The translations under genes were made by a program, and so were the position numbers. From NCBI GenBank assembly GCA_947503935.1, contig CANNFR010000016.1:1-40661 (forward strand): a DNA stretch of 40,661 nt, written 5' to 3'. Shown in pieces: positions 22,632-32,232 of the stretch (positions within the stretch are counted from its first letter, which is position 1; every line of letters begins with the position of its first letter). The DNA is from an uncultured Paracoccaceae bacterium (GTDB lineage Bacteria > Pseudomonadota > Alphaproteobacteria > Rhodobacterales > Rhodobacteraceae). The notes beneath the pieces were generated by a model. It had not been told where the DNA came from, did no database searches, and worked only from the letters and a program-made list of their open reading frames with translations.

Positions 22632-23680
22632 TCGGCGGCCTCCCGGATCGGCGTTCCGGTATCACGCAACGGGTGTGTCATGTCCTCGAACATTCCGGCG
22701 GGGTCGAAGCTCGCTTCGTGTCCTATCAAGGCACCGCGTTCCTCCAAAAAGTCCGAAGCCTGCGCGCGCCCGTGCTCGAAGAGACGATCGAGATAGGCCC
22801 ATTCGACATTCAGTTTGGCCGACGGCGAAAACTCGGCCAGATCTGCATCGCAGAGCACACGGTGAAGCCGTGTCCGACTGCGATCGGGATGCAGCGTGCG
22901 GTAGTGCATCGCGATGCGCAGTTCTTTCATCAGCGCGCTGTTGAAGGTGATCTCGTTGAGGCGGTTGGCGATGTCGCGGGCGGATTTCGGGGTCTCGTCA
23001 CGTTCGAACGGGTTGGTCTGAATTAAGATCAGGTCGTCGCCACCGTCGTGCTGGACGAGTGGAAAGAGCGACGGGTTGCCGGTATAGCCGCCATCCCAGT
23101 AGGGATCGCCGTCGATTTCAACGGCCTGAAACAAGGATGGCAGTGCGGCGGAGGCGAGGATCATGTCGACTGTGATGCCGGGCTGCGTGAAGACGCGCGC
23201 CGTGCCCGTGCGTACATTGGTTGCGGTCAGAAATACGCGCGGCGCTGCATCGGAATTGAGGGCGTCCAGATCGAGAAGCTCGGTCAGAAGAGCCTTCAAT
23301 GGATGGTGGTTCAACGGGTTGGTCTGGTAGGGCGACCAGACCCGGCTCATCAGATCGAACCAGAAATAAGCTGGGTTCAGGTCCAGGCTCCAGTTGCCGG
23401 AGGCTCTGGCGAACCCGCTGCGCTGGATCGGCGAGAACGATCCCAGTCTCGACACCGCCCTCCAGAACAAACGCAGCGCGGTTTTTGCACCGGTCGGGCC
23501 GCTCTTTGCGATGCCGGAGGCTAGAAATGCGGCATTCATTGCGCCAGCGCTGGTGCCGCTGATGGCAGAGATATCGAAACGGTCCTCGTCCAGAAGACGG
23601 TCGAGCACGCCCCATCCGAGCGCACCATGGGAGCCGCCGCCCTGTAGGGCGATAAGAAGTGGAACTCTATCCTTTGCCAT
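22628..23680 (-). CDS. patatin-like phospholipase (cytoplasmic)
   Basis: A 350-residue patatin-family acyl hydrolase without signal peptide. The oxyanion loop is QGGGSHGALG (residues 13-22), the nucleophile Ser44 in GTSAG and the Asp in WDGGYTGNPSL, all canonical. Such proteins cleave phospholipids or storage lipids; in several alphaproteobacteria they sit near polyester or fatty-acid genes. It starts 90 bp after the OsmC gene and overlaps the AtoE-type gene. It is unlike the lipoprotein at 19763-20857 in length and motif detail, so the operon has two different patatins for two compartments. Confidence 0.93.
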   Translation of the reverse strand: MAKDRVPLLIALQGGGSHGALGWGVLDRLLDEDRFDISAISGTSAGAMNAAFLASGIAKSGPTGAKTALRLFWRAVSRLGSFSPIQRSGFARASGNWSLDLNPAYFWFDLMSRVWSPYQTNPLNHHPLKALLTELLDLDALNSDAAPRVFLTATNVRTGTARVFTQPGITVDMILASAALPSLFQAVEIDGDPYWDGGYTGNPSLFPLVQHDGGDDLILIQTNPFERDETPKSARDIANRLNEITFNSALMKELRIAMHYRTLHPDRSRTRLHRVLCDADLAEFSPSAKLNVEWAYLDRLFEHGRAQASDFLEERGALIGHEASFDPAGMFEDMTHPLRDTGTPIREAAE

Positions 23681-23770
23681 CGAAGCCTCTTTCTGTTTGG
23701 GTCTCGCGTAGAACGATGGGGCGTTCTCATCGACCAGATGAAGGGAATTTGGTGTCCTGAGTGCAGCAGC

Positions 23771-24409
23771 TCAGCTCGCTTTCTCGACGGGTCCGGTGCT
23801 GCCGATATCGCCGATGGGCCGACCGTTCAGGTAGAGCCCCGTCGCAACCGGCGTCGCCGCAGCGACGGATTGCAGCGCCATGCAGGCCTGACGGCAGATA
23901 CCGACGAAGTCGATCAGCTTTTCTGCAGGGGCCGGACTGTCAATGATCAGGTTGAGCTGCATGAGTTCACCCTTGCCGTAGATCTCGTTCGGATTGACGC
24001 TTTCAAGGCTTGGCGTTCCGGTCCAGGTGCTGACCTGTTCCAGCCGCACCGAGTTGATCTCGATGGCGCGGGCGCGTGCCAGCCGCTCGACCTGGCTCAT
24101 CAGACAGAGACCAAGACCCGCGGCGAAATACATCAGAGGCGAAGGTGCTTTGGCTTCTTGATCAGCCACCGCCCCGTCATCGGACAGAAACTCCCAGGCG
24201 CCGGCCTCCGGTGCATTGGAAAAGACCGTGACGGTCTTCAAATGCGGCGCTTCGGAAGGGCTTTCGATATTCACATGGGCATCGAATCGCGCCCGATCAC
24301 CATGCATCGTCTTGCCATGCTGCGGGGTTGGCAGTGTTTCTTGCACAGCCTGATCGACACGGGTACGGCGGATTGTATCTGCGGAATGCCATCTGGCAAC
24401 ATCATCCAT
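23771..24409 (-). CDS. OsmC-family protein
   Basis: A 212-residue OsmC/Ohr-superfamily protein. The first cysteine lies in FAAGLGLCLMSQVERLA (about residue 117), on the family's long central helix; a second pair is in VGICRQACMA (about 173 and 177). OsmC/Ohr enzymes reduce organic and lipid hydroperoxides with thiol cysteines; this member has an N-terminal extension of about 30 residues and lacks the exact Ohr motifs, so peroxidase activity is probable but unproven. It lies 18 bp after the broken RND gene and upstream of a patatin, and so fits with lipid peroxide detoxification in a lipid-handling operon. Confidence 0.85.
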   Translation of the reverse strand: MDDVARWHSADTIRRTRVDQAVQETLPTPQHGKTMHGDRARFDAHVNIESPSEAPHLKTVTVFSNAPEAGAWEFLSDDGAVADQEAKAPSPLMYFAAGLGLCLMSQVERLARARAIEINSVRLEQVSTWTGTPSLESVNPNEIYGKGELMQLNLIIDSPAPAEKLIDFVGICRQACMALQSVAAATPVATGLYLNGRPIGDIGSTGPVEKAS

Positions 24410-24427
24410 AGTCTTTTCCTTTCTGCT

Positions 24428-26332
24428 TCACTCGGCGGCAACAGCGGCAGGGGACGGCAAGGCGGCACGGGACGTTTTGTTGGGGAAAAACAGGGCGTAG
24501 AGCACGGGCACGACGCCGAGGGTGAGGATCGTGCCGACGGCCAGCCCCATCGCCATGACTGTGGCCATGCCGTAGAAGAGCGGGTCGCTCGACAGGATCA
24601 GTGGCAAGAGGCCCAACACGGTTGTGACGGTCGTCATGACGATTGGGCGCAGACGGCGTTTGGCGGCGCGTACGATGGCCTCGTTGCCGTCGTGACCGTC
24701 GTTGCGTTCGATATCGATCCGGTCGATCAGCACGATGGCATTGTTGAGGATGATGCCTGCCAGCGAGAGCATGCCGAGGATCGGCATGAACCCGAAATCG
24801 GCATTAAAAAGCCGCAGGCCGAGCGCCACGCCTGTCACGATCAGCGGCACGGTCAGCAGTATGATGGCGGGTCTGCGGAACGAATTGAATTGCGCGATCA
24901 GCAAGATCACGATGATGGCGAGGCAGAGCGGCATACTGGCGGCCAGCGCCGCACGACCTTCGCCCGATTGCGTGATGATCCCGTCCATCTCGATGGAATG
25001 GCCCGGCGGCAATTCGGCCCGAAGCGCGTTGAGCTCTTGCTCGATCAAAGGTGCCATGTCCTCTGCACCCATCAACTCAGAGCGGCCCTCGATCGTGACG
25101 GTTCGGGTCAGGTTCTCGCGCTCGATCCGGGCGAAACCGTTGACCAGTTCGACACTCGCCACCTGGATCAAGGGCACCGCGACGCCGTCCGCGCCGAAGA
25201 TCGACAAGGTGCGGACACGGTCGATATCCGTGCGTTCATCCTCCAGCGCGCGCGCCACAATTGGGATGACGTCGTCCCCCTCCCGAAACTCCGAGATCGC
25301 CCGGCCGGAGAAATAGGCCGACATCGACCGCGCCACATCCGCCGAGGTCACACCGGCACGGCGCGCCAATGTCTGGTCCACATTGACGACGACATGGCTG
25401 ACCCGGTTTTCCCAGTTCTGGCGGATGTCGCGGGCGCCAGGGACGGTGCCGATGATCCGCTCAATGTCGCGCGCGGTCTTATAGATATAATCGCGATCCG
25501 GACCCTTGATCTGAACCTCCAGGATCGAGCTATCGGATGGCCCGAGGAACATTGTGGTGACGCGGGCGCTGAGATGTCCGAATTCCTGTGCCAAATGGGC
25601 TCTCAGCTCGTCGACCGCACGGCCCATCTTATCAGACCCTTCGACATTCATGATCAGGACGGCCCGGTTTGGTGCGGGATCGACGGGGGTGAGTGACAGC
25701 ACGAAGCGCGGACCGCCGAACCCGACATAAGCGACCTGATCGACCAGCCAGTCGAACCTGTCATCGGTCAACGTAGGCAGCAGCGCCTCGATTTCTGCGA
25801 TCGTCCTGTTGGTCGTCGCGTCGGCCGGCAGGTCGAGATAGGTGATAATCTGCGCCCGATCGCTGCCCGGAAAGGATTTCTGCGGCGAGGTTGCCACGCC
25901 GACAGCGCCGCCCACCAGCGCAAGCCCCATGCCGATCAGGACGATGGTCTTGTGACGCAGCACCCACTCCATCGTGCGTCCGTAACCGTCGATAACTGGA
26001 TCGAAGACGCGTTCATAAAGCGGTCTCTTCTCGCCCTCCTTCTGCGCTTGTGCGAACCGATGCGACAGAGTCGGCGTCACCGTCATCGCCAAAAGCCAGC
26101 TGATTGTGAGGGTGATCGCAATCACGATCGAGATCGAGCGGGTGTATTCCCCAACCACATGCTCGGCCAACATCAGCGGCAGGAACACGAGCACGGTCGT
26201 CGCAGTCGACGACAGAAGCTGCAAAGACAGTCCGGTGCCGACGCCTTCCTGTGCCTCCTCCCGGCTGGCGCCGTCTGCGAGGCGTTTCTTGTAGTCTTCC
26301 GCAACCACGACACCCGCATCGACGAGCAGACC
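24428..26332 (-). pseudogene. RND efflux permease, N-terminal third missing
   Basis: From GLLVDAGVVVAEDYKKR (the helix-4 motif of AcrB-type permeases) to the C-terminus, about 634 residues match an RND pump: LAMTVTPTLSHRF, the second porter domain, FNSFRRPAIILLTVPLIVTG, GMLSLAGIILNNAIVLIDR and the closing LTLGVVPVLYALFFPNK. Intact pumps have about 1030 residues. Helix 1, the first porter domain and helices 2-3 are absent, and the preceding frame (LARDAEASPSILSASLYPVI) does not resemble them. No adaptor gene is nearby. A deletion joined this remnant to a small membrane-protein gene, so it cannot transport. Transcription may still run into OsmC. Confidence 0.82.
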
Positions 26333-26364
26333 CGAGGTTTCAGGAAGGGCGTCGCCGATCTGCA

Positions 26365-26580
26365 TTATGACGGGATAGAGCGAGGCAGACAGGATCGATG
26401 GGCTGGCTTCAGCGTCCCGTGCCAACACCCCCTCCATAGGAGGGTCGTGGCAAGCGCGAACTGAATGGCAGCGGCAATTGCAACTAAAGCTATGGACGAG
26501 AGGACCGATAGCAAGGTGCCACCGAGCAAGGCGATGCACAGCAGAGCCAGAAAGGTTCCCGCCAGTAACATATCGATCAT
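26365..26580 (-). CDS. small hydrophobic protein at the deletion junction, probably truncated
   Basis: From ATG 26580 (GGGAGG 6 bp upstream) come 71 codons: two hydrophobic stretches (MLLAGTFLALLCIALLGGTL and SSIALVAIAAAIQFALATTL), then a polar tail WHGTLKPAHRSCLPRSIPS that looks out of frame and not evolved. The natural gene probably continued after residue 50 and lost its 3' part in the deletion that removed the start of the RND gene. It is the first gene of the minus-strand operon, divergent from a LysR. Function not recognised. Confidence 0.5.
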   Translation of the reverse strand: MIDMLLAGTFLALLCIALLGGTLLSVLSSIALVAIAAAIQFALATTLLWRGCWHGTLKPAHRSCLPRSIPS

Positions 26581-26676
26581 GGTCATCCTCCCGCCGGAGT
26601 GAAGGTTGTATTTGCTCAATCAGGAAACTAGCCATTGAGGCTGGTTCGGAAACGCATCAAAATGGAAAGAGCCGTT

Positions 26677-26691
26677 CCGTTAGTGAAACGG
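26677..26691. promoter_or_regulatory. dyad upstream of LysR (26712)
   Basis: CCGTT-AGTGA-AACGG, a perfect inverted repeat with 5-bp arms, 20 bp before the LysR start in the divergent gap with the lipid operon. Candidate regulator site for both directions. Confidence 0.4.
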
Positions 26692-26711
26692 TGAAATCTC
26701 TGGAGTTGTAG

Positions 26712-27629
26712 ATGCCGATGCGGAACGCCTTGTCGTTGGACGACCTGAATCTGTTCTATTTCATCGCGGAAGAGCGCGGCATCAGCGGTGCGTCGCGGCG
26801 CTTTGGGATTTCGAAAGCGAAGCTCTCGCGCGCTCTGACGCGCTTGGAGGAGCGTGCCGGAACGCCGCTCTTCGACCGGGTCACGGGTGGGTTGCGCCTC
26901 ACGGCGGCCGGTCAGTTGCTGGAGCCAATTGCCCGGCGCCTGACGCAGACATCAAGCGACGCTGAAGAGGCGCTGCGGTCGGTCACAGGCGAGCCGTCCG
27001 GCACTCTGAGGATCGCAGCCAGTGCCTTGTCGGGGCAACTCCTCATCGGGCCGGTGGTTGCGGACATGCACAGTCGGTATCCTCGCGTGGCGGTATCCGT
27101 CACGGTCTCGGCCTTGGGGCCGGACCCTTTGTCCGAGGATCTCGACGTCGTTCTGCGTCTCGGCCGCCCGCTGGAGCCTTATCTCATCGCGCGCAAGATC
27201 GTGGCGTCTTCCCTCGCGCTCTATGCGTCCAAAGCTGTCGCGGATGATCTGAAGGGTACACAATCGGACGATCGGATTAATGCGCAGCGCATCGTTATCG
27301 GTGTCCCCGGCGTACCTTCCGATTGGATTCTGCATGATGCCCATGGGACTGCACATCAGTTCGTCGGAGCTCCAAAATCCATCGTCGGAGATCCGTCCGT
27401 GGCCTTGGGCATCATCACCTCGGGGCAAGGAGTGTCCTTCCTGCCAGATATATTTGCCCAGCCGTTGGAACGAAGCGGCGCACTCGTAAGGGTACGTCCG
27501 GATCTGATAGGGCCAGATGTGGAAATCTTTGCCTGCTTTCCGCCCAAGCGTGCCAGCGTACCTGCCGTCCGCGTCTTCATCGACATGCTGGCGGAATTTG
27601 CTGGGAAAAGAGCTGCGTCTGACCGCTAA
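26712..27629 (+). CDS. LysR-family transcriptional regulator (paralogue A)
   Basis: A 305-residue LysR regulator: HTH LDDLNLFYFIAEERGISGAS, then FGISKAKLSRALTRLEERAG and the DRVTGGLRLTAAGQ hinge. The effector domain shares LRIAASALSGQLLIGP and GPDPLSEDLDVVLRLGRP with the other LysR in this region (27731-28687), so the two are clearly paralogues. Another in-frame ATG at 26718 is possible. It is divergent from the OsmC-patatin-AtoE operon and probably controls it, with a dyad in the gap. The operon's first gene is damaged, so the original target may have been the RND pump. Ligand unknown. Confidence 0.92.
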   Translation: MPMRNALSLDDLNLFYFIAEERGISGASRRFGISKAKLSRALTRLEERAGTPLFDRVTGGLRLTAAGQLLEPIARRLTQTSSDAEEALRSVTGEPSGTLRIAASALSGQLLIGPVVADMHSRYPRVAVSVTVSALGPDPLSEDLDVVLRLGRPLEPYLIARKIVASSLALYASKAVADDLKGTQSDDRINAQRIVIGVPGVPSDWILHDAHGTAHQFVGAPKSIVGDPSVALGIITSGQGVSFLPDIFAQPLERSGALVRVRPDLIGPDVEIFACFPPKRASVPAVRVFIDMLAEFAGKRAASDR

Positions 27630-27730
27630 GCGAACCTTTTGAAGTTCCAACTGTAGGCCGTCTGATCCCCTGATCCGCTAGCCTGGATCCTAAACCATAG
27701 GCTGCGGCACGCGCCCAATTGGCTGTTAGA

Positions 27731-28687
27731 TCAGATCTGATCCCGAAGCCGCTTCGCATGCTCGATCAGGATGTCCAGAAACGCCGCGACGGCCGGCACG
27801 CTCATCCTTCGCGGTGGCATAGCGGCGTAAATCTCGAGCGGGGGACCAGTCCAGCCGGGCAGCGCGCGCACCAGAGCTCCTGCTCGTACAAGCGGTTCGC
27901 CATAGATCATCGGCAGCTTGGCGACGCCAGAGCCGGAATTTAGGATCCCGATCGCCACGGTCGGATCGCCGACGCGGACCAGCGGTTTGGCTTTCATCTC
28001 GATGGTCCGCCCGGTCTTGTCCGATAGCCTCCACTGGGCCGGCACCTGGTCGACGGCGATAACGATGCGCCCCAGGCCTTCGACAGCCACCGGATCATCC
28101 AGATCGATCTCGGCAGCGGTCGATCGAAATGCATAAAGAGCAAGTTGTGAGGATACGAGCAGGCGGGTCGAGAGATAGGATTCTTCCGGTTTTCCGATTC
28201 TTAGCACCAAGTCGAGGTCTTCCGCGACCGGATCGGGGCCGAGTCCTGTCACCTGCAGGGTGGTTTCGACTTGGGGATAGCGTTTGGCCATCTCTGCGAT
28301 TGCTGGTGCGACCAGTTGCTGGCCTGAGAGCGCGCTCGCGGCGATTTTCAGCTCGCCCTGGGGAGTGCCCTTGGCGGATCGCATGGCCTCATCGGCGTCG
28401 CGCACCACCTCCGCAGCCCGCCTTGCAACCGGCAGCAATACATCTCCGATTGCCGTAAGCGTCATGCCGGTTTGCGTCCGGTCGAATAGCGGTCCTTCGG
28501 CCAATTCCTCGAGTTTGGAGACCGCGCGCGACAGAACGGATTTCGACATACCGAACCGTTTAGAGGCCGCGTTCATGGAACCGGACTCGGCAATCAGCGC
28601 CAAAAGTCGCAGATCGTCTACCGCGAATTCGCGGGTCGAATAAGGGGGTTGGTCAAGCAACTCCGACTGATTGTCTTGTGTTCTCAT
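27731..28687 (-). CDS. LysR-family transcriptional regulator (paralogue B)
   Basis: A 318-residue LysR regulator with HTH VDDLRLLALIAESGSMNAAS, then FGMSKSVLSRAVSKLEELAE. The effector domain has LKIAASALSGQQLVAP and GLGPDPVAEDLDLVLRIGKP, matching paralogue A nearly position for position. It has a longer N-terminal leader of about 20 residues. It faces paralogue A tail to tail (about 100 bp between stops) and is divergent from the glutaredoxin-AhpD fusion gene, with a perfect GAACA/TGTTC dyad directly before its start. The two paralogues probably control the two neighbouring redox/lipid units separately. Confidence 0.93.
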   Translation of the reverse strand: MRTQDNQSELLDQPPYSTREFAVDDLRLLALIAESGSMNAASKRFGMSKSVLSRAVSKLEELAEGPLFDRTQTGMTLTAIGDVLLPVARRAAEVVRDADEAMRSAKGTPQGELKIAASALSGQQLVAPAIAEMAKRYPQVETTLQVTGLGPDPVAEDLDLVLRIGKPEESYLSTRLLVSSQLALYAFRSTAAEIDLDDPVAVEGLGRIVIAVDQVPAQWRLSDKTGRTIEMKAKPLVRVGDPTVAIGILNSGSGVAKLPMIYGEPLVRAGALVRALPGWTGPPLEIYAAMPPRRMSVPAVAAFLDILIEHAKRLRDQI

Positions 28688-28691
28688 AACG

Positions 28692-28704
28692 GAACACGTT
28701 GTTC
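28692..28704. promoter_or_regulatory. dyad between LysR (paralogue B) and the fusion enzyme
   Basis: GAACA-CGT-TGTTC, a perfect inverted repeat, begins 5 bp from the LysR start and lies 82 bp before the chosen start of the fusion gene. Candidate regulator site for both. Confidence 0.5.
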
Positions 28705-28785
28705 TATTTTGCGCTCTACATCAAGCCGCTTTGGGCCTTCATATCGGAGGCAACACGAGAACCGATGACCAGAAAGGCTTCCGCG

Positions 28786-30468
28786 ATGCCCAGCAAAGTC
28801 CAGATCTTCTCCAAACCCGACTGCCCCTACTGCGAAGCAGCCAAGTCCGCACTCGATGAAACGGGCCTGCCATTTGATGCCCATGACGTGACCGCATCCG
28901 ATCGTAATGCAGATCTGTCGATCTTCCATTCAGGCGTCTCGACCGTCCCACAGATCTTCATCGGCGAGACGCATGTGAATGGATCGGCGGACCTTCTGGC
29001 GCTCAAAGTTGCCGACCGGCTGCTTCCACTTGCGGCGCAGGCGTTGGGATCGCTGGATCTGGATCGTTACTCCGATGCGGAACTCAACGCAGGCGCAGAG
29101 GACTATGTCCTACGCGACGCCATCCCCGAGATCGACGGGTCGCGGTCGGACAATGAGAGCGACTGGCCGATCCTACAGCTCTACAAGGAGTTCTTCGGGT
29201 TCTGGCCGAACTGCTTCTATTACCAGTATCACTGGCCCGAGGTCGCCTATCGCCAATTCGTCTATTGCCACAATGTCGGCGCGATCGGCGGCGGTAAGGA
29301 AGTGCTCGGCGCGCCGGTGATGAACGCCCTCGGCTATGCCACGTCCAACGCCCACGGTTGCAATTACTGCCAGGTGCATTCGGCGTCCGTGGGCGGAGAC
29401 GAGTCTGCAGGCTATGCGACGGCCATCGATGCGGCGCGCGATGGCGATTATTCCGGTGAGTTCGGTCCTTTTGAGGCGGCGCTGGCCGAGCTCGTCGCTC
29501 ACGCGGCGACCAACAGTGTAACCGATGACGATCTCGCCAGGGTGCGCGGCTACGGCGACGATGCGCGCTTCACCAAGCTCCCCGTCGAGGCGAATATCTC
29601 GGCGGCCGCGATGATCGCATCCGCCTTTGGGTTCCTGAATGTGTTCAACGATCTGACCGGCGTGAAGGTCGAGGCGGAATGGGCGCAAAAAGCTGAAAAC
29701 GGCGCTGGGATCGATACCGGCCGCCATGGCGCGTCGGAGGACCGCCAATCGACCAATTTGGACTACGATCTGCCCGAAGGCGGCCCGTCCATGGCGATGA
29801 TGATCGCCAATTACGGTAAGGACGCCATGTTGGCCGGTGGACCGATGCAATACATGCGGAAACATGTGGGTCTCAAGCCCGCCTGGGTAGACGTATGGCC
29901 GTTGCCGCTTCGCCCCACCCATGTCCGCTTCTATGTCGGCGTGATGACCGACGAGGACTCGGATACAAATAGTGTCTCGATCACCCCCGAACTGAAACAC
30001 CTGATGGCGCGTGTCAGTCACATCGCCAAGGGCAATGACTATCTCGCAGCGGTTGAAGGTTTTCTCGCCTGGATCGCAGGCGGCAAATCAAGCCAAGCAG
30101 TTGAGCGTGTACGCCATGCGTTCGACGCGGCCCATGGGCGTGAAATGAATGCGGAGGCCTTCACCGACCGCGAGCGGGCCGCCTTGCAGTTGGCCTGGGT
30201 CTCGGCTCAGACACCGCTGACGACACCCCGACGTTTCGTGCGTGCTGCAATCGAGCACTATACGCCGACTGAACTGGTGCACCTGATCACAGTCTGCGCC
30301 ATGGCGTCGATGCTTCAGAGGTTTGCAGCGATCGCGAAGCCGGAGATGGAGCCGGAGGTTTGCGATTTCCTGTCCGACCACGACCTGCCGCTCGACACGC
30401 TGGCGATCAAGTATCCGCTGCCAAGTGACATCAGACGGTCAGTCACTGCTGTCAGGCAGATGGCCTGA
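28786..30468 (+). CDS. glutaredoxin-AhpD-like (carboxymuconolactone decarboxylase) fusion protein
   Basis: A 560-residue cytoplasmic fusion. Residues 1-80 are a glutaredoxin with the dithiol site CPYC (Cys13, Cys16), cis-Pro motif STVPQIF and GSADLLAL end. After a linker, residues about 125-330 form an AhpD/CMD-like all-helical domain with CNYCQVH (Cys192, Cys195, His198), the CxxC-plus-His disulfide-reductase/peroxidase signature. The rest, to residue 560, is helical, with a WVSAQTPLTTPRRF segment near 465 that may be a second degenerate CMD unit. The glutaredoxin could feed electrons directly to the AhpD site. ATG 28786 has AAAGG 8 bp upstream; ATG 28765 is possible. A glutathione-reductase-like remnant follows, consistent with a glutathione-driven peroxide system. 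Confidence 0.83.
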   Translation: MPSKVQIFSKPDCPYCEAAKSALDETGLPFDAHDVTASDRNADLSIFHSGVSTVPQIFIGETHVNGSADLLALKVADRLLPLAAQALGSLDLDRYSDAELNAGAEDYVLRDAIPEIDGSRSDNESDWPILQLYKEFFGFWPNCFYYQYHWPEVAYRQFVYCHNVGAIGGGKEVLGAPVMNALGYATSNAHGCNYCQVHSASVGGDESAGYATAIDAARDGDYSGEFGPFEAALAELVAHAATNSVTDDDLARVRGYGDDARFTKLPVEANISAAAMIASAFGFLNVFNDLTGVKVEAEWAQKAENGAGIDTGRHGASEDRQSTNLDYDLPEGGPSMAMMIANYGKDAMLAGGPMQYMRKHVGLKPAWVDVWPLPLRPTHVRFYVGVMTDEDSDTNSVSITPELKHLMARVSHIAKGNDYLAAVEGFLAWIAGGKSSQAVERVRHAFDAAHGREMNAEAFTDRERAALQLAWVSAQTPLTTPRRFVRAAIEHYTPTELVHLITVCAMASMLQRFAAIAKPEMEPEVCDFLSDHDLPLDTLAIKYPLPSDIRRSVTAVRQMA

Positions 30469-31471
<1,003 letters not shown>

Positions 31472-32232
31472 TGATTGATCAGAAAGCCCCACCAGGGGTT
31501 AAGTCACCCGCGATCACAAACAAGCATAGGTCCGTGATTGCAGAAGTAAGCAGGAACGATTGGCATAGACCTGTCCACCCCAGAGAAACGGGCTTTCTTC
31601 GGTCGCGGAGGGGCGCGGTGCCTCCTGCGCTGCAAATGGCGGTCAGAAGGATCATCCCGGGTCGCAGCTGAACCTTGCCTCATCCTTGGGCGCAATGATG
31701 GAATTCCGGACTTGCGCCCGCCCGCGAAAGGACAACGGCCACACCCCGTTTGCGTTCTTTTGATGTTTCTCCCGTCCGGGACAGTCGGCCACAGCTTTCG
31801 GATGTCTTGACCGAGGCAAGGCGCCACGGATGACGCTTGCCTTGTTGTGTCGCGCACCGCGCAAAAACTGCGCGCGGAACATTACTGATCGGAATACGCC
31901 CGGCCTGCGGTCCGGCTGCTCGTCCGGTCGGATACACGAGTAGTGCCAGCATCACAGATGCCGGGTGATCCCTCTTACTCAGACCCGGTGCAAACCGTGG
32001 GCTGTCAACATTAGGTTGATGCTACCGCGCTTTGATGCTCGCAGAGAGATTAAACCTTAACCAATTGTAAATTTTTTGGTGAAAATCGAGAATAAATGGT
32101 TTGCCACATTGCAGAATCTGGCTATCAGAAAAGTCATGAAGGGTATCGCCGGAGCGGCTGGGGGGCTGCACCGGTTTAACGAGGGAAGGCGCGATCAGGC
32201 CGAATGCGGCCGGTTGCGTGGCAGGCGAAAAG
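31472..32232. other. 761-bp gene-free region upstream of the RTX gene
   Basis: No frame here shows a domain or credible start site. Base composition falls toward AT near 32030-32110 (ATTAAACC, TTGTAAATTTTTTGG), which is a plausible promoter or 5' leader zone for the RTX gene. A palindromic run GCGCACCGCGCAAAAACTGCGCGCG lies near 31851. Otherwise nothing found. Confidence 0.4.
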
